IMG/VR virus record: IMGVR_UViG_3300028607_001511
Location: 1-36,934 of that record
DNA: 36,934 bases
Strand: one strand, 5' to 3'
From: a virus
In this document: one piece after another, positions 6,892 to 15,831 of the stretch
How positions within the stretch are numbered: position 1 is the stretch's first letter
Layout: the number at the start of each line of letters is the position of its first letter
The notes under the pieces: model-generated
Database searches by the model: none
What the model saw: only the letters and a program-made list of their open reading frames with translations
Told to the model about the DNA's origin: nothing
Position numbers and translations under genes: made by a program

Positions 6892-8903
6892 ATTACTGAT
6901 CCTTTCAAATGTTTTCTTCCAACCTTTCCTGATTCATAGTTGGCATGTGATTCAAATCCTCTTGAATGATTTGCACCAAGATGAACATTGGTGTCCAGAA
7001 CCATGTCAACCCTTTCCCAAAACACATTGATTGCTTGTTCACTCAACCCTGCCTCATTCCTTTGTCTGTTCCTCATCTGTGTCTCATTTGATTTCATTGC
7101 TTTCAATTTCTTCAGCCAGTATGGTGACACTTTTGTTCCTGCATACTCACTTGCAATTGTTGGTTGGTGTCTGGATGTCCCTCCATGTAGCAACCCATGA
7201 GAAAGCCCATTGTCAATCAATGCAATCTTGATGTCAATCACATCAACTGTAACTGTTTTCAGTGCAGGTGCATTTTTCAGTTTTGTGTCCAGTGTCTTGA
7301 TAACTCTTTTAGTCTTTGCAACCTTTGATTTAGCATTTTTGACATCTTGTTTCATTCCCCAAACAGTTCCTGTCAGGTTGTTGATTCTGTTGTCTACATT
7401 ATTGATTTCTGTTTCGTATGTTTTATTTCGCTTTGTCCATTTGACCCATGCATCTGTGTCATCTGCTTGGACAGCATCGTTTGCTTTTTGGGTTGCATCT
7501 TTTGCTTTCTTTGTCCATTCTTTCTTGTTCTTTTTCTGTTTAATGAGATTGACTTTTGCAGATTTCTCCTGATTCTGCATGATCTCAAGATGTTCTTTTT
7601 GGTCTTTCAGTGTCTCTTTTTGTTTTCTCGTATCTTTCCTGATCTGTGGTCTGGGGTCAATCTTTTTCTTGACTTTTTTCACTGTTGGTTTTGCCATCCA
7701 GTTTCCATCATGCCTGTCTTGGTTCTGTTGAATGCTGTCCAACAAAAACCATCCCTCTCTTGTTCTGCTCTTGACATGATTATTCCATTTGTTGATCCCA
7801 TACTTTGACCTGATGTGTCCCCTCAACTCTCCAACTTTCATGTAGCCATCTTTCCAAACCTGAAATGACCCAACATCTCCCTTGTATCTTTTCATCACAG
7901 TTGTAGGAACAAGACCAAGACCAAGTTCCTCATCAAAGATGGATGATCCCACCTCTCTCTTGTATTGTGTCCCCTGCTTGATCCCTCTCCTCAAGGCTGA
8001 TCCAAATTCACCCTTTCTGCTTTTGAATATGCCATTGACACCATTGGACAGTCTCCTGCTTTCATTGATGCCACTGTCAACGTCAATTCGTTCATCTGTG
8101 ACAACCTTGGAGTCCTCCATTGCTGTTCTTGATCTGTTTTGTTTACTGGCTGTCTTGGTTGTCTGTCCCCTGACTTTCCTGCCTTCCAAAGATGGTTTTT
8201 CTCTCAATGTTTTCTGCTCCAGTTTCAACTCTGCAACGGTCTTTGCTTGTCCTGAATCTGGCACAGCAACCACTCTCCCATTCCTGTCAATATAGGTGGT
8301 TGATCTTGGTGCAAGTTTTGCCTGTTGATGGATATGCTTTTGCATCCTGATGTCATTGACACCCATGATCTCTCTTGCCTGTTTGCCTCCACTCTTTGCT
8401 CTCCAGATTTCATTGGACACACTGCTGACATTCCGACCCCTTGCCACAGGTCTCAACATGCACTTGCATCCAATGTTGCAATCTGTGTCTCCCCATCTTG
8501 GGAGACCTCTCCCCAGTTGCAACCACTGCTCTTTGGTTCTTGGTCTCATTATTCCATGCCTCAAGCAGTCACCACAGCCTGATGCAAATGGGTCTCTCAC
8601 CCACAGATACAGTTGACCCCTCTCTCCTTTGAAATCCTCAACAGGCTTGGCAACCATCCTCTGCTCTTGATCAGCAATCATCCTGTGTGCTTTCTTTTTG
8701 ATCCCAACAAAGTTGCCTGTGTAGTGTTTCGATCCATAGTTCTTTAGGTCAGCAATAAGAGCACTCCTTGCTTGAGCAGGAGAAACCCCATTCAACACCT
8801 GTCTTTTGAAATCAGATTCTGCCTGATTGATGATGGCATCAACCTGACCATCCATCTCAAGAGCAGTCAGATCAATGAGCAACTTGGTTCTCCTGTTATT
8901 CAA
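6888..8903 (-). CDS. MuF-type minor head protein fused to a PI3/4-kinase-like domain
   Basis: A 671-residue protein. Residues 1-155 resemble phage Mu F/SPP1 gp7-type head morphogenesis proteins: a helical start, then a Cys cluster (C110, C113, C142, C146, C148) around DPFASGCGDC and DCNIGCKCMLRP. Residues ~286-405 and ~550-605 look like a protein/lipid kinase of the PI3/4-kinase-related type: GIFKSRKGEFG (K294), YKREVGSS (E317), GLGLVPTTV, GSFQVW, catalytic loop NQDRHDGNW (D396, N401) and metal motif ALIDNG (D564). A Lys/Gln-rich coiled coil (~410-545) splits the kinase halves. The start is TTG at 8903, with AAGGA seven bases upstream. It probably enters the virion; whether the kinase is an ejected effector is inference. 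Confidence 0.7.
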   Translation of the reverse strand: MNNRRTKLLIDLTALEMDGQVDAIINQAESDFKRQVLNGVSPAQARSALIADLKNYGSKHYTGNFVGIKKKAHRMIADQEQRMVAKPVEDFKGERGQLYLWVRDPFASGCGDCLRHGIMRPRTKEQWLQLGRGLPRWGDTDCNIGCKCMLRPVARGRNVSSVSNEIWRAKSGGKQAREIMGVNDIRMQKHIHQQAKLAPRSTTYIDRNGRVVAVPDSGQAKTVAELKLEQKTLREKPSLEGRKVRGQTTKTASKQNRSRTAMEDSKVVTDERIDVDSGINESRRLSNGVNGIFKSRKGEFGSALRRGIKQGTQYKREVGSSIFDEELGLGLVPTTVMKRYKGDVGSFQVWKDGYMKVGELRGHIRSKYGINKWNNHVKSRTREGWFLLDSIQQNQDRHDGNWMAKPTVKKVKKKIDPRPQIRKDTRKQKETLKDQKEHLEIMQNQEKSAKVNLIKQKKNKKEWTKKAKDATQKANDAVQADDTDAWVKWTKRNKTYETEINNVDNRINNLTGTVWGMKQDVKNAKSKVAKTKRVIKTLDTKLKNAPALKTVTVDVIDIKIALIDNGLSHGLLHGGTSRHQPTIASEYAGTKVSPYWLKKLKAMKSNETQMRNRQRNEAGLSEQAINVFWERVDMVLDTNVHLGANHSRGFESHANYESGKVGRKHLKGSVI

Positions 8904-9400
8904 ACCACAGTCCTTTTGAATTTCTTGACCTGTTTTTTCAGTTCTCTTTCCACCTGCCTGTCACATTCCTTTTGCAGTCTTTTGAAAAACTGTGATCCTC
9001 TTGGCAACTTGTTGAAGATTCCAGAATAGTGTTCTTGGTTGTGCCACCTGAACAGTGATCTATATGTGGGAGGATTCTTTGACTTTCCTCTTTTGCTCCC
9101 TCCTGCATATAAGTATTTGCCACTGTGTTTTTTACCAGATGCAAACACACTCAACCTCAATGGCTGTGCACCAAACTTGATTCCCTTTTTCATTGTTTCT
9201 TTTGTGGAAACAAGCCAGTGATCTTTTCCTTTTGTCTTGATGGTTGACTTCTTGTTGCGTGGAGCAGAGTCCAGATTGATGCCTCTTTTGGAGTTTAGGA
9301 GTGAGGCATATGTGGGATATGAGGTGGTGGGTTTACCAATGATGTTCTTCTTTGCCTCTTTGGTAAAAAATATCTTAAAATTCAGTTTTATCCGAGCCAT
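8900..9400 (-). CDS. Putative virion morphogenesis/head-completion protein
   Basis: A 166-residue, very basic protein (MARIKLNFKIFFTKEAKKN). A central 'YRSLFRWHNQEH' and following 'NKLPRGSQFFKRLQKE' resemble the 'iHq.G...PaR.Fl' pattern of Mu gpG/P2 gpS virion morphogenesis proteins. It lies between the portal and MuF genes and overlaps both neighbours by a few bases. The family match is weak and based on a short motif; other small head proteins are possible. Confidence 0.4.
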   Translation of the reverse strand: MARIKLNFKIFFTKEAKKNIIGKPTTSYPTYASLLNSKRGINLDSAPRNKKSTIKTKGKDHWLVSTKETMKKGIKFGAQPLRLSVFASGKKHSGKYLYAGGSKRGKSKNPPTYRSLFRWHNQEHYSGIFNKLPRGSQFFKRLQKECDRQVERELKKQVKKFKRTVV

Positions 9401-9642
9401 GTTTGACCCAGTTTGATCCCACCTTTCACAACCCTTTCTGCATGTTTCTTGATTGCATCTCTCATTAGTTGATTCAGTTCATTCTTTTCTTTTCTGGTCT
9501 TGGCTCTGATGATCTTGGTTGTGTGTGTTGCAATGATCCTGTCAAACCTCTGTTGCAGTTTCTTGGTGAGGATTTGTTCATTGGTGATCAGTTGACCAAG
9601 TTCCTCTTTCAGGTCACTGGCAACATAAACCTGTTTGATCAT
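9388..9642 (-). CDS. Small helical protein after portal, unknown
   Basis: An 84-residue, mostly helical and basic protein (MIKQVYVASDLKEELGQLI). The start ATG shares its A with the portal stop (TAATG), so translation is coupled. It overlaps the next gene by 13 bases. No family recognised; the context suggests a head-assembly accessory protein. Confidence 0.6.
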   Translation of the reverse strand: MIKQVYVASDLKEELGQLITNEQILTKKLQQRFDRIIATHTTKIIRAKTRKEKNELNQLMRDAIKKHAERVVKGGIKLGQTWLG

Positions 9643-11120
9643 TAGGAGTCTGAACTTTCTCTGATCAGATTGCCGTTCTCACCCACTGACAGTCTTGGTG
9701 GTTCTGGAGGGGTCAACCCAAACATCTCCTCAAACTCCTGAAGGTTGTCCTTGATGTGTTGCCTTGCGTCATCCCTGCTCATCTCTGGATTTCTTTTCTG
9801 CACCCAGTCAACAGCACTGATCACACCATCCTCCATCTGTATCTTTGCAAGTTCATAGTCATTCTTTTCATCACTGATCACCTTTGGTTGTTGATAGTCA
9901 ACAATCAGGCTGTCCATCACTGCAGGATTGATCTGGTTGTCTGGTCTGTGATAGTTGTTGCAGTCAATCAGTTTCTCAATCAGCCTCTTATCATTCTTTG
10001 TGACCTTCATGATGTCTGATGCCCATTGTCTCAACAGTGGCTCATTCTTGATCCTCAATGCAATCCCTGACAGGTCTTGTTTGAGTTGGGTCTTGAGCAC
10101 TGATTCCACACTGTATGTTGCACTCACCATGTCCACAAGTTGGTCAACATATTTCAGTATGTCCTCTGTGTATAGATCAGCAGACAGAATCTGTGTTGGT
10201 GCAGATGTGTCACCTGTGAATGCACTGGCAGAAAAGATGGGATTTCTCAAGCCAGTCTTGATCTTTCCCTTGATGTCCTTTGTTCCTGTTGGCTCAAAGC
10301 CCATGATCAACAATCTGATTGCCTCCCTGATGGTGTCATCTTGCAGGACTGTGAGCAACAGGTTGATTGATCTGATGAGTTCAACCAATGAGTCCATGCC
10401 ATTCCCCCAAAAGGAATCCTGTCTCCTGTATCTCATGGTGACCCAAGGAAAGTAATCACCAACAAACATGTCTGACACTTCCTCACCAAATGAAAACTTC
10501 TCACCAAGGATGTCCCTGCTCATGGGGTCATATTTTGGTGTGTGTGGCATCCAATAATGGAGACCCCTGATCCTGTCCCAAATGATGAACATTTCAGTGT
10601 TCTGATCATTGATGAAAGGATAGGTGATGATCATTGGATCATAGAAATGCTCTGGCAGTTCATAGACAATGGCAGTCCCTGCGTTGTATTGCTCAACTAC
10701 AACCTTCTCAATCTCACTCACATATTTGCAATGAACCAAGAGAGTGTTGTGCATCTTCATCTTGACCATGTTGTCTGCCATGAGATGATGGATGTCCACC
10801 TCGTCCAACAGAGCCTCAAGCCTTTCTTGGTCTTGACCCTCATTGTCAAACTTGATGATGGGTGGTGTGTTGTATACTGAACAAATTTTGTCCATGAATG
10901 ACGGTATGAAATAGTCAAGGGTAATCAGTTTCATATCATCCAAATCCTTTGCGTCAGAATAGTATTTCCCCAAGTCCTCCTTGAGTTTTGCCTGAATGTG
11001 AACAGAGTCCTGCTCCAGAAAGAAATCCCTGATGGATGCCCTTGTCTGCAAGTCCGACAGTTGGTTCTTTTCTATCAGTGAATAGTTAACTGCATGTATT
11101 GAATCAAGTGATGATTGCAT
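9642..11120 (-). CDS. Portal protein
   Basis: A 492-residue protein directly after the large terminase, in the portal position and of typical portal size. Conserved-looking features are an N-terminal helical wing, a mid-region RRQDSFWGNGMDSLVELI followed by INLLLTVLQDD, and a long helical stem/crown with 'SGIALRIKNEPLLRQWASD'. The C-terminus is acidic, then Pro-rich (TPPEPPRL). GGAGGATAAATC precedes ATG 11120. The portal forms the dodecameric vertex through which DNA is packaged and ejected. Confidence 0.8.
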   Translation of the reverse strand: MQSSLDSIHAVNYSLIEKNQLSDLQTRASIRDFFLEQDSVHIQAKLKEDLGKYYSDAKDLDDMKLITLDYFIPSFMDKICSVYNTPPIIKFDNEGQDQERLEALLDEVDIHHLMADNMVKMKMHNTLLVHCKYVSEIEKVVVEQYNAGTAIVYELPEHFYDPMIITYPFINDQNTEMFIIWDRIRGLHYWMPHTPKYDPMSRDILGEKFSFGEEVSDMFVGDYFPWVTMRYRRQDSFWGNGMDSLVELIRSINLLLTVLQDDTIREAIRLLIMGFEPTGTKDIKGKIKTGLRNPIFSASAFTGDTSAPTQILSADLYTEDILKYVDQLVDMVSATYSVESVLKTQLKQDLSGIALRIKNEPLLRQWASDIMKVTKNDKRLIEKLIDCNNYHRPDNQINPAVMDSLIVDYQQPKVISDEKNDYELAKIQMEDGVISAVDWVQKRNPEMSRDDARQHIKDNLQEFEEMFGLTPPEPPRLSVGENGNLIRESSDS

Positions 11121-11123
11121 GAT

Positions 11124-12359
11124 TTATCCTCCAATCATTTGGTGTTGTTTTTGGGTTGTGTAGAATTTGTCTGCATATAGAATCCATGTGATATAGTCAA
11201 AGGCATCTGATGCATGTGTCCTCATGGGGTCAGTCTTGTTCTTTGCACCCTTGTTGTCTGATTCATTGCTTTGTAGATCAGAGATCAGATATTGTGCTTT
11301 GTCTGTGATTGAAATTCTCTTGTGTTGAATAAGACTGCAAACCACATTGACCCTGTTGTTGATGTTTGGGTTTTTCCTTGGGACTTTGAGTATCACATGC
11401 CATCCATTGTTTTTCAGTTCGTCCCTGATCAGCACATAGTCTGATGTCCAGTCTCTGTGTGTCTCATATTTTGATGATGCATCTCCTGTCACATAGATCA
11501 TCTTTTCAATCACATGCTCATACTTTCTGCAAAACTCCCTGATCAAGTGTTGTGTCTTGGCATTGTATTTCATCACCATCTCATCCAACACAAACAGGTG
11601 TCCATCTATCTCCTGACACACAAGCCAGACCATTGGTGACTTGTTAAAGTCACAGGTGAGCCAGAGTGGTGATGAACCATCTCTCTTGACTGAACTTTTG
11701 ACAACATTAACTGTATCAAAGTTGTAGTAAAGTGTCCCCTCATATGTTTCAAAGGTTGCCTCAAACTCCTGTCTGAATGTCCTCTCATCCATCTCTTTCT
11801 TTGCCAGAGCAATCTCATCATGTGGCACACACCCACCATCAATTGTCTTGTATTCATAGACAGACCAATCAGGGTCATCCATTGCTCTCAACACCATTGT
11901 GTGGAAATGATTGTATCCTGAAGGTGTGCCAGTGAACAGTGCCCTGCCCTGTGTTGTTGATAGCATGGGAAGGATCACCATCTGCCAGACATCTGGTTTC
12001 ATGTATGCATACTCATCAAGGCAGACCTTGGTCAAGCCAACACCTCTCAATAGATTTGCCCTGTCTGCTCCAACAATCCTGATCTGGTTGTTGTTGGGTA
12101 GGATGACTTTGAGTTCTGTCTCATTGAATTGACAATGGGTGTCTGACAGCATCTGTTTCAAGACACTCCAAGCAATGAGTTTTCCTTGCCTATAGGTGGG
12201 TGATATGAAAAAACGAATGTCGTTTGATGTGAACTTTCCAGACAGCAACCATGTCAATGACAACCAAGTCTTTCCCCATCTTCGTCCTGCAATTAAGATG
12301 GTAAATCTCGACCTGTCATGTAACAGTTCAAGTCTCTTTGAATCAACTTTGATTTGCAT
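11124..12359 (-). CDS. terL: Terminase large subunit
   Basis: A 411-residue packaging motor ATPase and nuclease. Walker A is AGRRWGKT (24-31), Walker B is VCLDE (112-116) and the coupling motif is GTPSG (144-148). The nuclease domain shows CDFN (D237), GDASSK (D293) and HASDAFDY (D385/D388), so both activities look intact. The start ATG at 12359 shares its A with the stop of the small subunit (TGATG). It cuts concatemers and drives DNA into the prohead through the portal. Confidence 0.95.
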   Translation of the reverse strand: MQIKVDSKRLELLHDRSRFTILIAGRRWGKTWLSLTWLLSGKFTSNDIRFFISPTYRQGKLIAWSVLKQMLSDTHCQFNETELKVILPNNNQIRIVGADRANLLRGVGLTKVCLDEYAYMKPDVWQMVILPMLSTTQGRALFTGTPSGYNHFHTMVLRAMDDPDWSVYEYKTIDGGCVPHDEIALAKKEMDERTFRQEFEATFETYEGTLYYNFDTVNVVKSSVKRDGSSPLWLTCDFNKSPMVWLVCQEIDGHLFVLDEMVMKYNAKTQHLIREFCRKYEHVIEKMIYVTGDASSKYETHRDWTSDYVLIRDELKNNGWHVILKVPRKNPNINNRVNVVCSLIQHKRISITDKAQYLISDLQSNESDNKGAKNKTDPMRTHASDAFDYITWILYADKFYTTQKQHQMIGG

Positions 12360-12718
12360 CAGTCAAGCATATTTTGAACCTTGATCAATTCTATTGGTTT
12401 GACCTCATCCTGCTTGGGTTGTCCATTGTCTGATTGACCAAGATGCTGTTTACCCCACCATATTGCCATTACAGGGATTTCATGTGCCATCCTGAACTGT
12501 GCCCTCCTCACAGAGTGCTGTCCACCAAGACTCCCTTTTTTATAGAGGCTGTCAAAAGTCTCATCTCTGTCCTCCTTGCATCTTCTCTGCAAAGTCCTGA
12601 TAGAGAGACACAAGACTTTGGCGATTTCCTCTTGAGTGCATTGGATTTCACATAGGCTGTCAAAGACACCCCAGTCAATTGTCAGTTTAGGTCTACCAAT
12701 CACATTGACTTTTGTCAT
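12359..12718 (-). CDS. terS: Terminase small subunit
   Basis: A 119-residue DNA-binding packaging protein. A helix-turn-helix is visible at CTQEEIAKVLCLSIRTLQRR (~27-46). It is followed by 'GSLGGQHSVRRAQFRMA' and 'MAIWWGKQHLGQSD', a common C-terminal pattern of small terminases (long helix, then W-x-G-K/Q). GGGAGCAAGGAA precedes the ATG, and the gene is coupled to terL. Confidence 0.85.
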   Translation of the reverse strand: MTKVNVIGRPKLTIDWGVFDSLCEIQCTQEEIAKVLCLSIRTLQRRCKEDRDETFDSLYKKGSLGGQHSVRRAQFRMAHEIPVMAIWWGKQHLGQSDNGQPKQDEVKPIELIKVQNMLD

Positions 12719-12760
12719 TTCCTTGCTCCCAAATTGCTTGGTGGGAGGGTAAAAGTCACA

Positions 12761-13327
12761 TTACAATCTAAACAATCTAAATCTCTCTATTAAACTTTTT
12801 ATTTCTTGACCTGTCTTTTTTGTGGCTTTCTCTTGTCTCACAACCATCTGACAGTGACCAAGATCATCATCATATATAAACCCTGCACCCCTCAAGGCAT
12901 CAATCATCCACTTGTGTGAGCCATAGAGATTGTCTTGATCCATCATCCTCTTTCGATATGATGTCAAAAGTAAAAGATATGACATGTCCTCTGATGCTCT
13001 TTTGATGTTTGCTTTGTCCATGCAGTGTCTGATGATCCATGTCCACTGTTTTTTTTGTTTGTGTGTTTTTGACCAGTGTGATCTGATGGAGATGTTGAGT
13101 GTTGGGACAATTGCCATCTTGCCCCACTCCTTTTTTGTTAGGACTATGCTCTCACCATCTTTGTCCTTGACATTGTAGTGGTTCAGGAGTTCCTGTCTAC
13201 CGAGCCATGACCCTATATATTTGTTTACAATCTCAACTCTATAATTATCATCAAGCATTCCATTGATCAGCAGTTCAACTTCAGGTGGGATTTCATCCTT
13301 GTTGTAGATTTTCTTCCAGTCACTCAT
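12761..13327 (-). CDS. RusA-like Holliday junction resolvase
   Basis: A 188-residue protein. The C-terminal half has the RusA signature: a basic segment, then MDQDNL (D130, D132, N133), K139, 'MIDALRGAGFIYDDD' (D143, D153-D155) and a final helix. These acidic residues match the metal site of RusA family endonucleases, which cut four-way junctions. The N-terminal ~75 residues are an extension beyond the ~120-residue core. It lies between recombination genes and terS, where RusA often resolves branched DNA before packaging. No good Shine-Dalgarno site precedes ATG 13327. Confidence 0.7.
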   Translation of the reverse strand: MSDWKKIYNKDEIPPEVELLINGMLDDNYRVEIVNKYIGSWLGRQELLNHYNVKDKDGESIVLTKKEWGKMAIVPTLNISIRSHWSKTHKQKKQWTWIIRHCMDKANIKRASEDMSYLLLLTSYRKRMMDQDNLYGSHKWMIDALRGAGFIYDDDLGHCQMVVRQEKATKKTGQEIKSLIERFRLFRL

Positions 13328-13409
13328 ATAAATTTAGGTGGGGAGCATGACACTACTCATAGACCCCCCACCCATCACACCTGTGTCCGTTCAGGAGACT
13401 GAACTTGAA

Positions 13410-13790
13410 TCATGACACAGTGGTTGTATTTTTTAAGACACCAAGAGCCTCTCCAATCACTTCTCTGATCTCACTTGGTGATGCAAGTTTTTCCTTTATC
13501 TCTTTTTTTGTCAAATTTCTCTGCTCTGGCACATACAGCATCCTCAACCCTCCCTTGTATTGTGCCTTGATATGACCCCTGTCAATCAGTGCCTTGACCC
13601 AGAGTGAGACAGTTGTCTTTGACACTTCATATAATTTTGCAAAATAGCCATTGGTTGCGTAGCAATAGCCTTTTTTGTTGGACAGTGCTGTGATCTCTGA
13701 AAACAAGACCTTTGCACCCATTGAAATTGTTTTGTCATATCTGACTTTCGCAGTCAGAATTGAATAGTATGCAGGTTGTCTTTTCAGCAT
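13410..13790 (-). CDS. Helix-turn-helix replication/regulatory protein
   Basis: A 126-residue winged-helix protein. 'YYSILTAKVRYDKTISMGAK' followed by 'YATNGYFAKLYEVSKTTVS' and 'WVKALIDRGHIK' matches the N-terminal HTH domain of phage replication initiator/DnaD-like proteins (HTH_36 type). The usual C-terminal replication domain is missing or very short (ends at residue 126). AGGAGACTGAA precedes the ATG. It may load host replication proteins or act as a regulator. Confidence 0.6.
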   Translation of the reverse strand: MLKRQPAYYSILTAKVRYDKTISMGAKVLFSEITALSNKKGYCYATNGYFAKLYEVSKTTVSLWVKALIDRGHIKAQYKGGLRMLYVPEQRNLTKKEIKEKLASPSEIREVIGEALGVLKNTTTVS

Positions 13791-13799
13791 TTCAGTCTC

Positions 13800-14234
13800 C
13801 TATTTACCAAAGTAAACTACACACTCCTTTACTCCATAATCAATCTCTAAACCTTTGGGAAATACTGCTGATGCTAAATTGAGACCATAGTTTTTGGGAT
13901 CATAAAATGCCTCTGATTTGATTTCCCAACCATCATCTGTGAACTCAAAGTCAACCTCCTCATCATCTTCTGTTTTCATCAGATATTCACAGATATGAAC
14001 ACCACTGATCTTGTCAACCACAATGTCCATGTAGAATCCTGATCCCTTGTCATCAAACCTCACCTCCCACTCAATCAGCACATTGTCTGACTTGTAGAAC
14101 TTGGCAAAATCATCACTGACTATCTCCTTGTCCCTGTCTTTTCCTGTGTCCCAAATGATGTCAGTGAATATGCACCCAAGGATGCCTTGTGTGCTGACAC
14201 TGCTTGAGTCCAGTCTACATTTGAATTTCATCAT
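13800..14234 (-). CDS. Acidic protein, unknown
   Basis: About 145 residues (MMKFKCRLDSSSVSTQG), acidic, with a central DEEVDFEFTDDGWEI segment. Three ATG codons in a row (14237, 14234, 14231) follow AGGAGAC; the second or third has the best spacing, although the open frame extends upstream to 14339 inside the previous gene. I recognise no domain. It lies among recombination and replication genes and is probably an early accessory protein. Confidence 0.55.
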   Translation of the reverse strand: MMKFKCRLDSSSVSTQGILGCIFTDIIWDTGKDRDKEIVSDDFAKFYKSDNVLIEWEVRFDDKGSGFYMDIVVDKISGVHICEYLMKTEDDEEVDFEFTDDGWEIKSEAFYDPKNYGLNLASAVFPKGLEIDYGVKECVVYFGK

Positions 14235-14242
14235 CATGTCTC

Positions 14243-14653
14243 CTATTTTGGTTTTGTGTTTTTGCTCTTGATCCACCTGTTGAATGTAGTGTGTTCCTCT
14301 GCCCTGCTCACATAGTGATAGCCTCTGTCTTCTGACCATCTCAAGGATTTGCTTTTAGGTGGAGTTTTGTTTGGATTGACCTCTCCATCATGTCTCCTGA
14401 ACTGATTCATGAACCTCTCCATCAGCCTCATCTCACTTGGGTGCTTATAGACCCGTCTTGATTTTGGGTCAACCACATGTGCTGTGTCAGTTGCTTTTGG
14501 CTTTCTTGTAAGTTTGGTCTTGATGGCAAACCAGATGCACTCCATGATTTTGGCATTGTGAAATGTGAAGGTCATTTCTCCATGATGCATCATCAATTTT
14601 TGATTCGGGAACTTTGAAATGTATTTTGAAACTTTCTCATTCATTGTTGGCAT
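14243..14653 (-). CDS. Basic protein, unknown
   Basis: A 136-residue, Lys/Arg-rich protein (MPTMNEKVSKYISKFPNQK) with HHGEMTFTFHNAK and 'RRVYKHPSEMRLMERFMNQF' segments. GAAGGAGG lies nine bases before ATG 14653. No family recognised. A 130-bp untranslated stretch lies upstream. Confidence 0.55.
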   Translation of the reverse strand: MPTMNEKVSKYISKFPNQKLMMHHGEMTFTFHNAKIMECIWFAIKTKLTRKPKATDTAHVVDPKSRRVYKHPSEMRLMERFMNQFRRHDGEVNPNKTPPKSKSLRWSEDRGYHYVSRAEEHTTFNRWIKSKNTKPK

Positions 14654-14783
14654 GTAGGGTGTCCTCCTTCAATAGTGTTTTTTGGCTCATATATGGGGCA
14701 GGGAGGCTGTTTCTCCGAGAGTGAGTAAGCGATAGTGGGGTAGAGAATACAACCCCCCTGTGAGCATGTCCCCATTTAGTGGT
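14654..14783 (-). other. Intergenic leader region
   Basis: 130 bp without a credible gene. It holds purine/pyrimidine-biased runs (CCCCCCTGTG, GGGGTAGAG on the plus strand) and ends at the Shine-Dalgarno site for the gene starting at 14653. A promoter or processing site could be here, but I see no convincing -35/-10 pair or terminator. Confidence 0.3.
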
Positions 14784-15386
14784 TTATTTAGTCACTGCTG
14801 TGAAAGATGGTTCTTGTTGTGTCACCTCAATTCCATCAGGAATTTCTCCAGTTGCTTTCATGTATTCCTTGACACCTGCCTTTGACACTGTGATCTTTTT
14901 GGTCAGCAGTTTCATTGACCATTCAGATGTCAATGTTGATGTGCCAACCCAGTTGATCACAATCTTTGGATCAGTGATTTCAACCTTTTCCTGCCTGACC
15001 CTCATCTTGAGTGATCCATTTGGCAGATTCATGGTCTTTTGTTCTTGACCCATCATGAACAAGTGCAACCCCCGTGACAGGAATGCAATTGTCTTGTCCC
15101 GTTTTGCAACTTCCCTGTCCATGAAATCAGTTGCATCTTTGATCTGTGCGTTTCCAACTGTCACAACATTCTCTATTTCATCCCTCAACTTTTTAATCAC
15201 ATAGAGATATTTGTTGGCTGTTTTCTGTCCCTCTACCACTTCATCAGTGGTGATGGGATCATCCAGATCAAGACTGCCAATGACCTCATAAAGAAATGCA
15301 TCCTCTGGATCATTGTCATGGTTCATGTTCAGGTTGACCAAGTTGTCTGCAGTTTGGTCAAGGTCTTTTTCTGACATTGTGCTCAT
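14784..15386 (-). CDS. Gam/Gp157-like host-nuclease inhibitor family protein
   Basis: A 200-residue protein from ATG 15386 (MSTMSEKDLDQTADN), which follows GGAGACTGAA; the open frame extends upstream but without a start context. It is an acidic N-terminus, then a long helical region (KLRDEIENVVTVGNAQIKD), then 'NLPNGSLKMRVRQEKVEI' and a C-terminal 'YMKATGEIPDGIEVTQ'. This order is that of Mu Gam-like DNA-end-binding proteins and of siphovirus Gp157. Either would protect linear phage DNA from host exonuclease. Its neighbours are a Rad52-like annealing protein and a zinc protein. Confidence 0.6.
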   Translation of the reverse strand: MSTMSEKDLDQTADNLVNLNMNHDNDPEDAFLYEVIGSLDLDDPITTDEVVEGQKTANKYLYVIKKLRDEIENVVTVGNAQIKDATDFMDREVAKRDKTIAFLSRGLHLFMMGQEQKTMNLPNGSLKMRVRQEKVEITDPKIVINWVGTSTLTSEWSMKLLTKKITVSKAGVKEYMKATGEIPDGIEVTQQEPSFTAVTK

Positions 15387-15387
15387 T

Positions 15388-15831
15388 TCAGTCTCCTTTG
15401 AACAAAGAAGTCTGGCTTGTGCCAAACCTCTTTGCTTTGATTTCTGTGTTTTTGGATTTAGGGTCAAACCAACCTGCACCATCACAGTTCTGGCACACAT
15501 TGCCAAACTGGTCTGCTCCCTTGCCTTTGCAGTCCTTGCACTTGACATTGTCCTGCCAAGTCATTCTCTGCATTCTGGCAATTTTAGCAGGGGAGTCAGC
15601 ATTGACCTCATGAGATGCCCTGAACTGCAGACCATCCACTACAATGCCCTCCCCTGCTTTGATGATTTTCTTCCACCTGTTGAAATTCCTGTATTCAGGA
15701 CAGACATCAGTCTTTGCCCATGAGCCATCATCCATCTTGAATGTGATCCTGATGAACCTTGACCCATAGTTCTTGAGTCCTGCTCCTTTTGCAGGTTTCA
15801 GATTGTGGATTTGTTGAATCATGCCTCTCAT
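15388..15831 (-). CDS. DnaJ-type zinc-binding protein
   Basis: A 147-residue protein. Residues 98-120 contain CxxCxGxG-x7-CxxCxGxG (C98, C101, C113, C116), the DnaJ-like zinc motif. The N-terminal ~75 residues are beta-rich (RFIRITFKMDDGSWAK). ATG 15831 overlaps the Rad52-like stop (ATGA). There is no J domain. It is probably a nucleic-acid or protein partner of the annealing protein; that role is inference. Confidence 0.6.
   Translation of the reverse strand: MRGMIQQIHNLKPAKGAGLKNYGSRFIRITFKMDDGSWAKTDVCPEYRNFNRWKKIIKAGEGIVVDGLQFRASHEVNADSPAKIARMQRMTWQDNVKCKDCKGKGADQFGNVCQNCDGAGWFDPKSKNTEIKAKRFGTSQTSLFKGD

Noticed and set aside
7210-8632. Hydrophobic plus-strand frames resembling membrane proteins
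   Set aside because: They are the antisense of the Lys/Gln-rich coiled coil of the MuF-kinase gene; poly-Lys codons read backwards give Phe/Leu runs.
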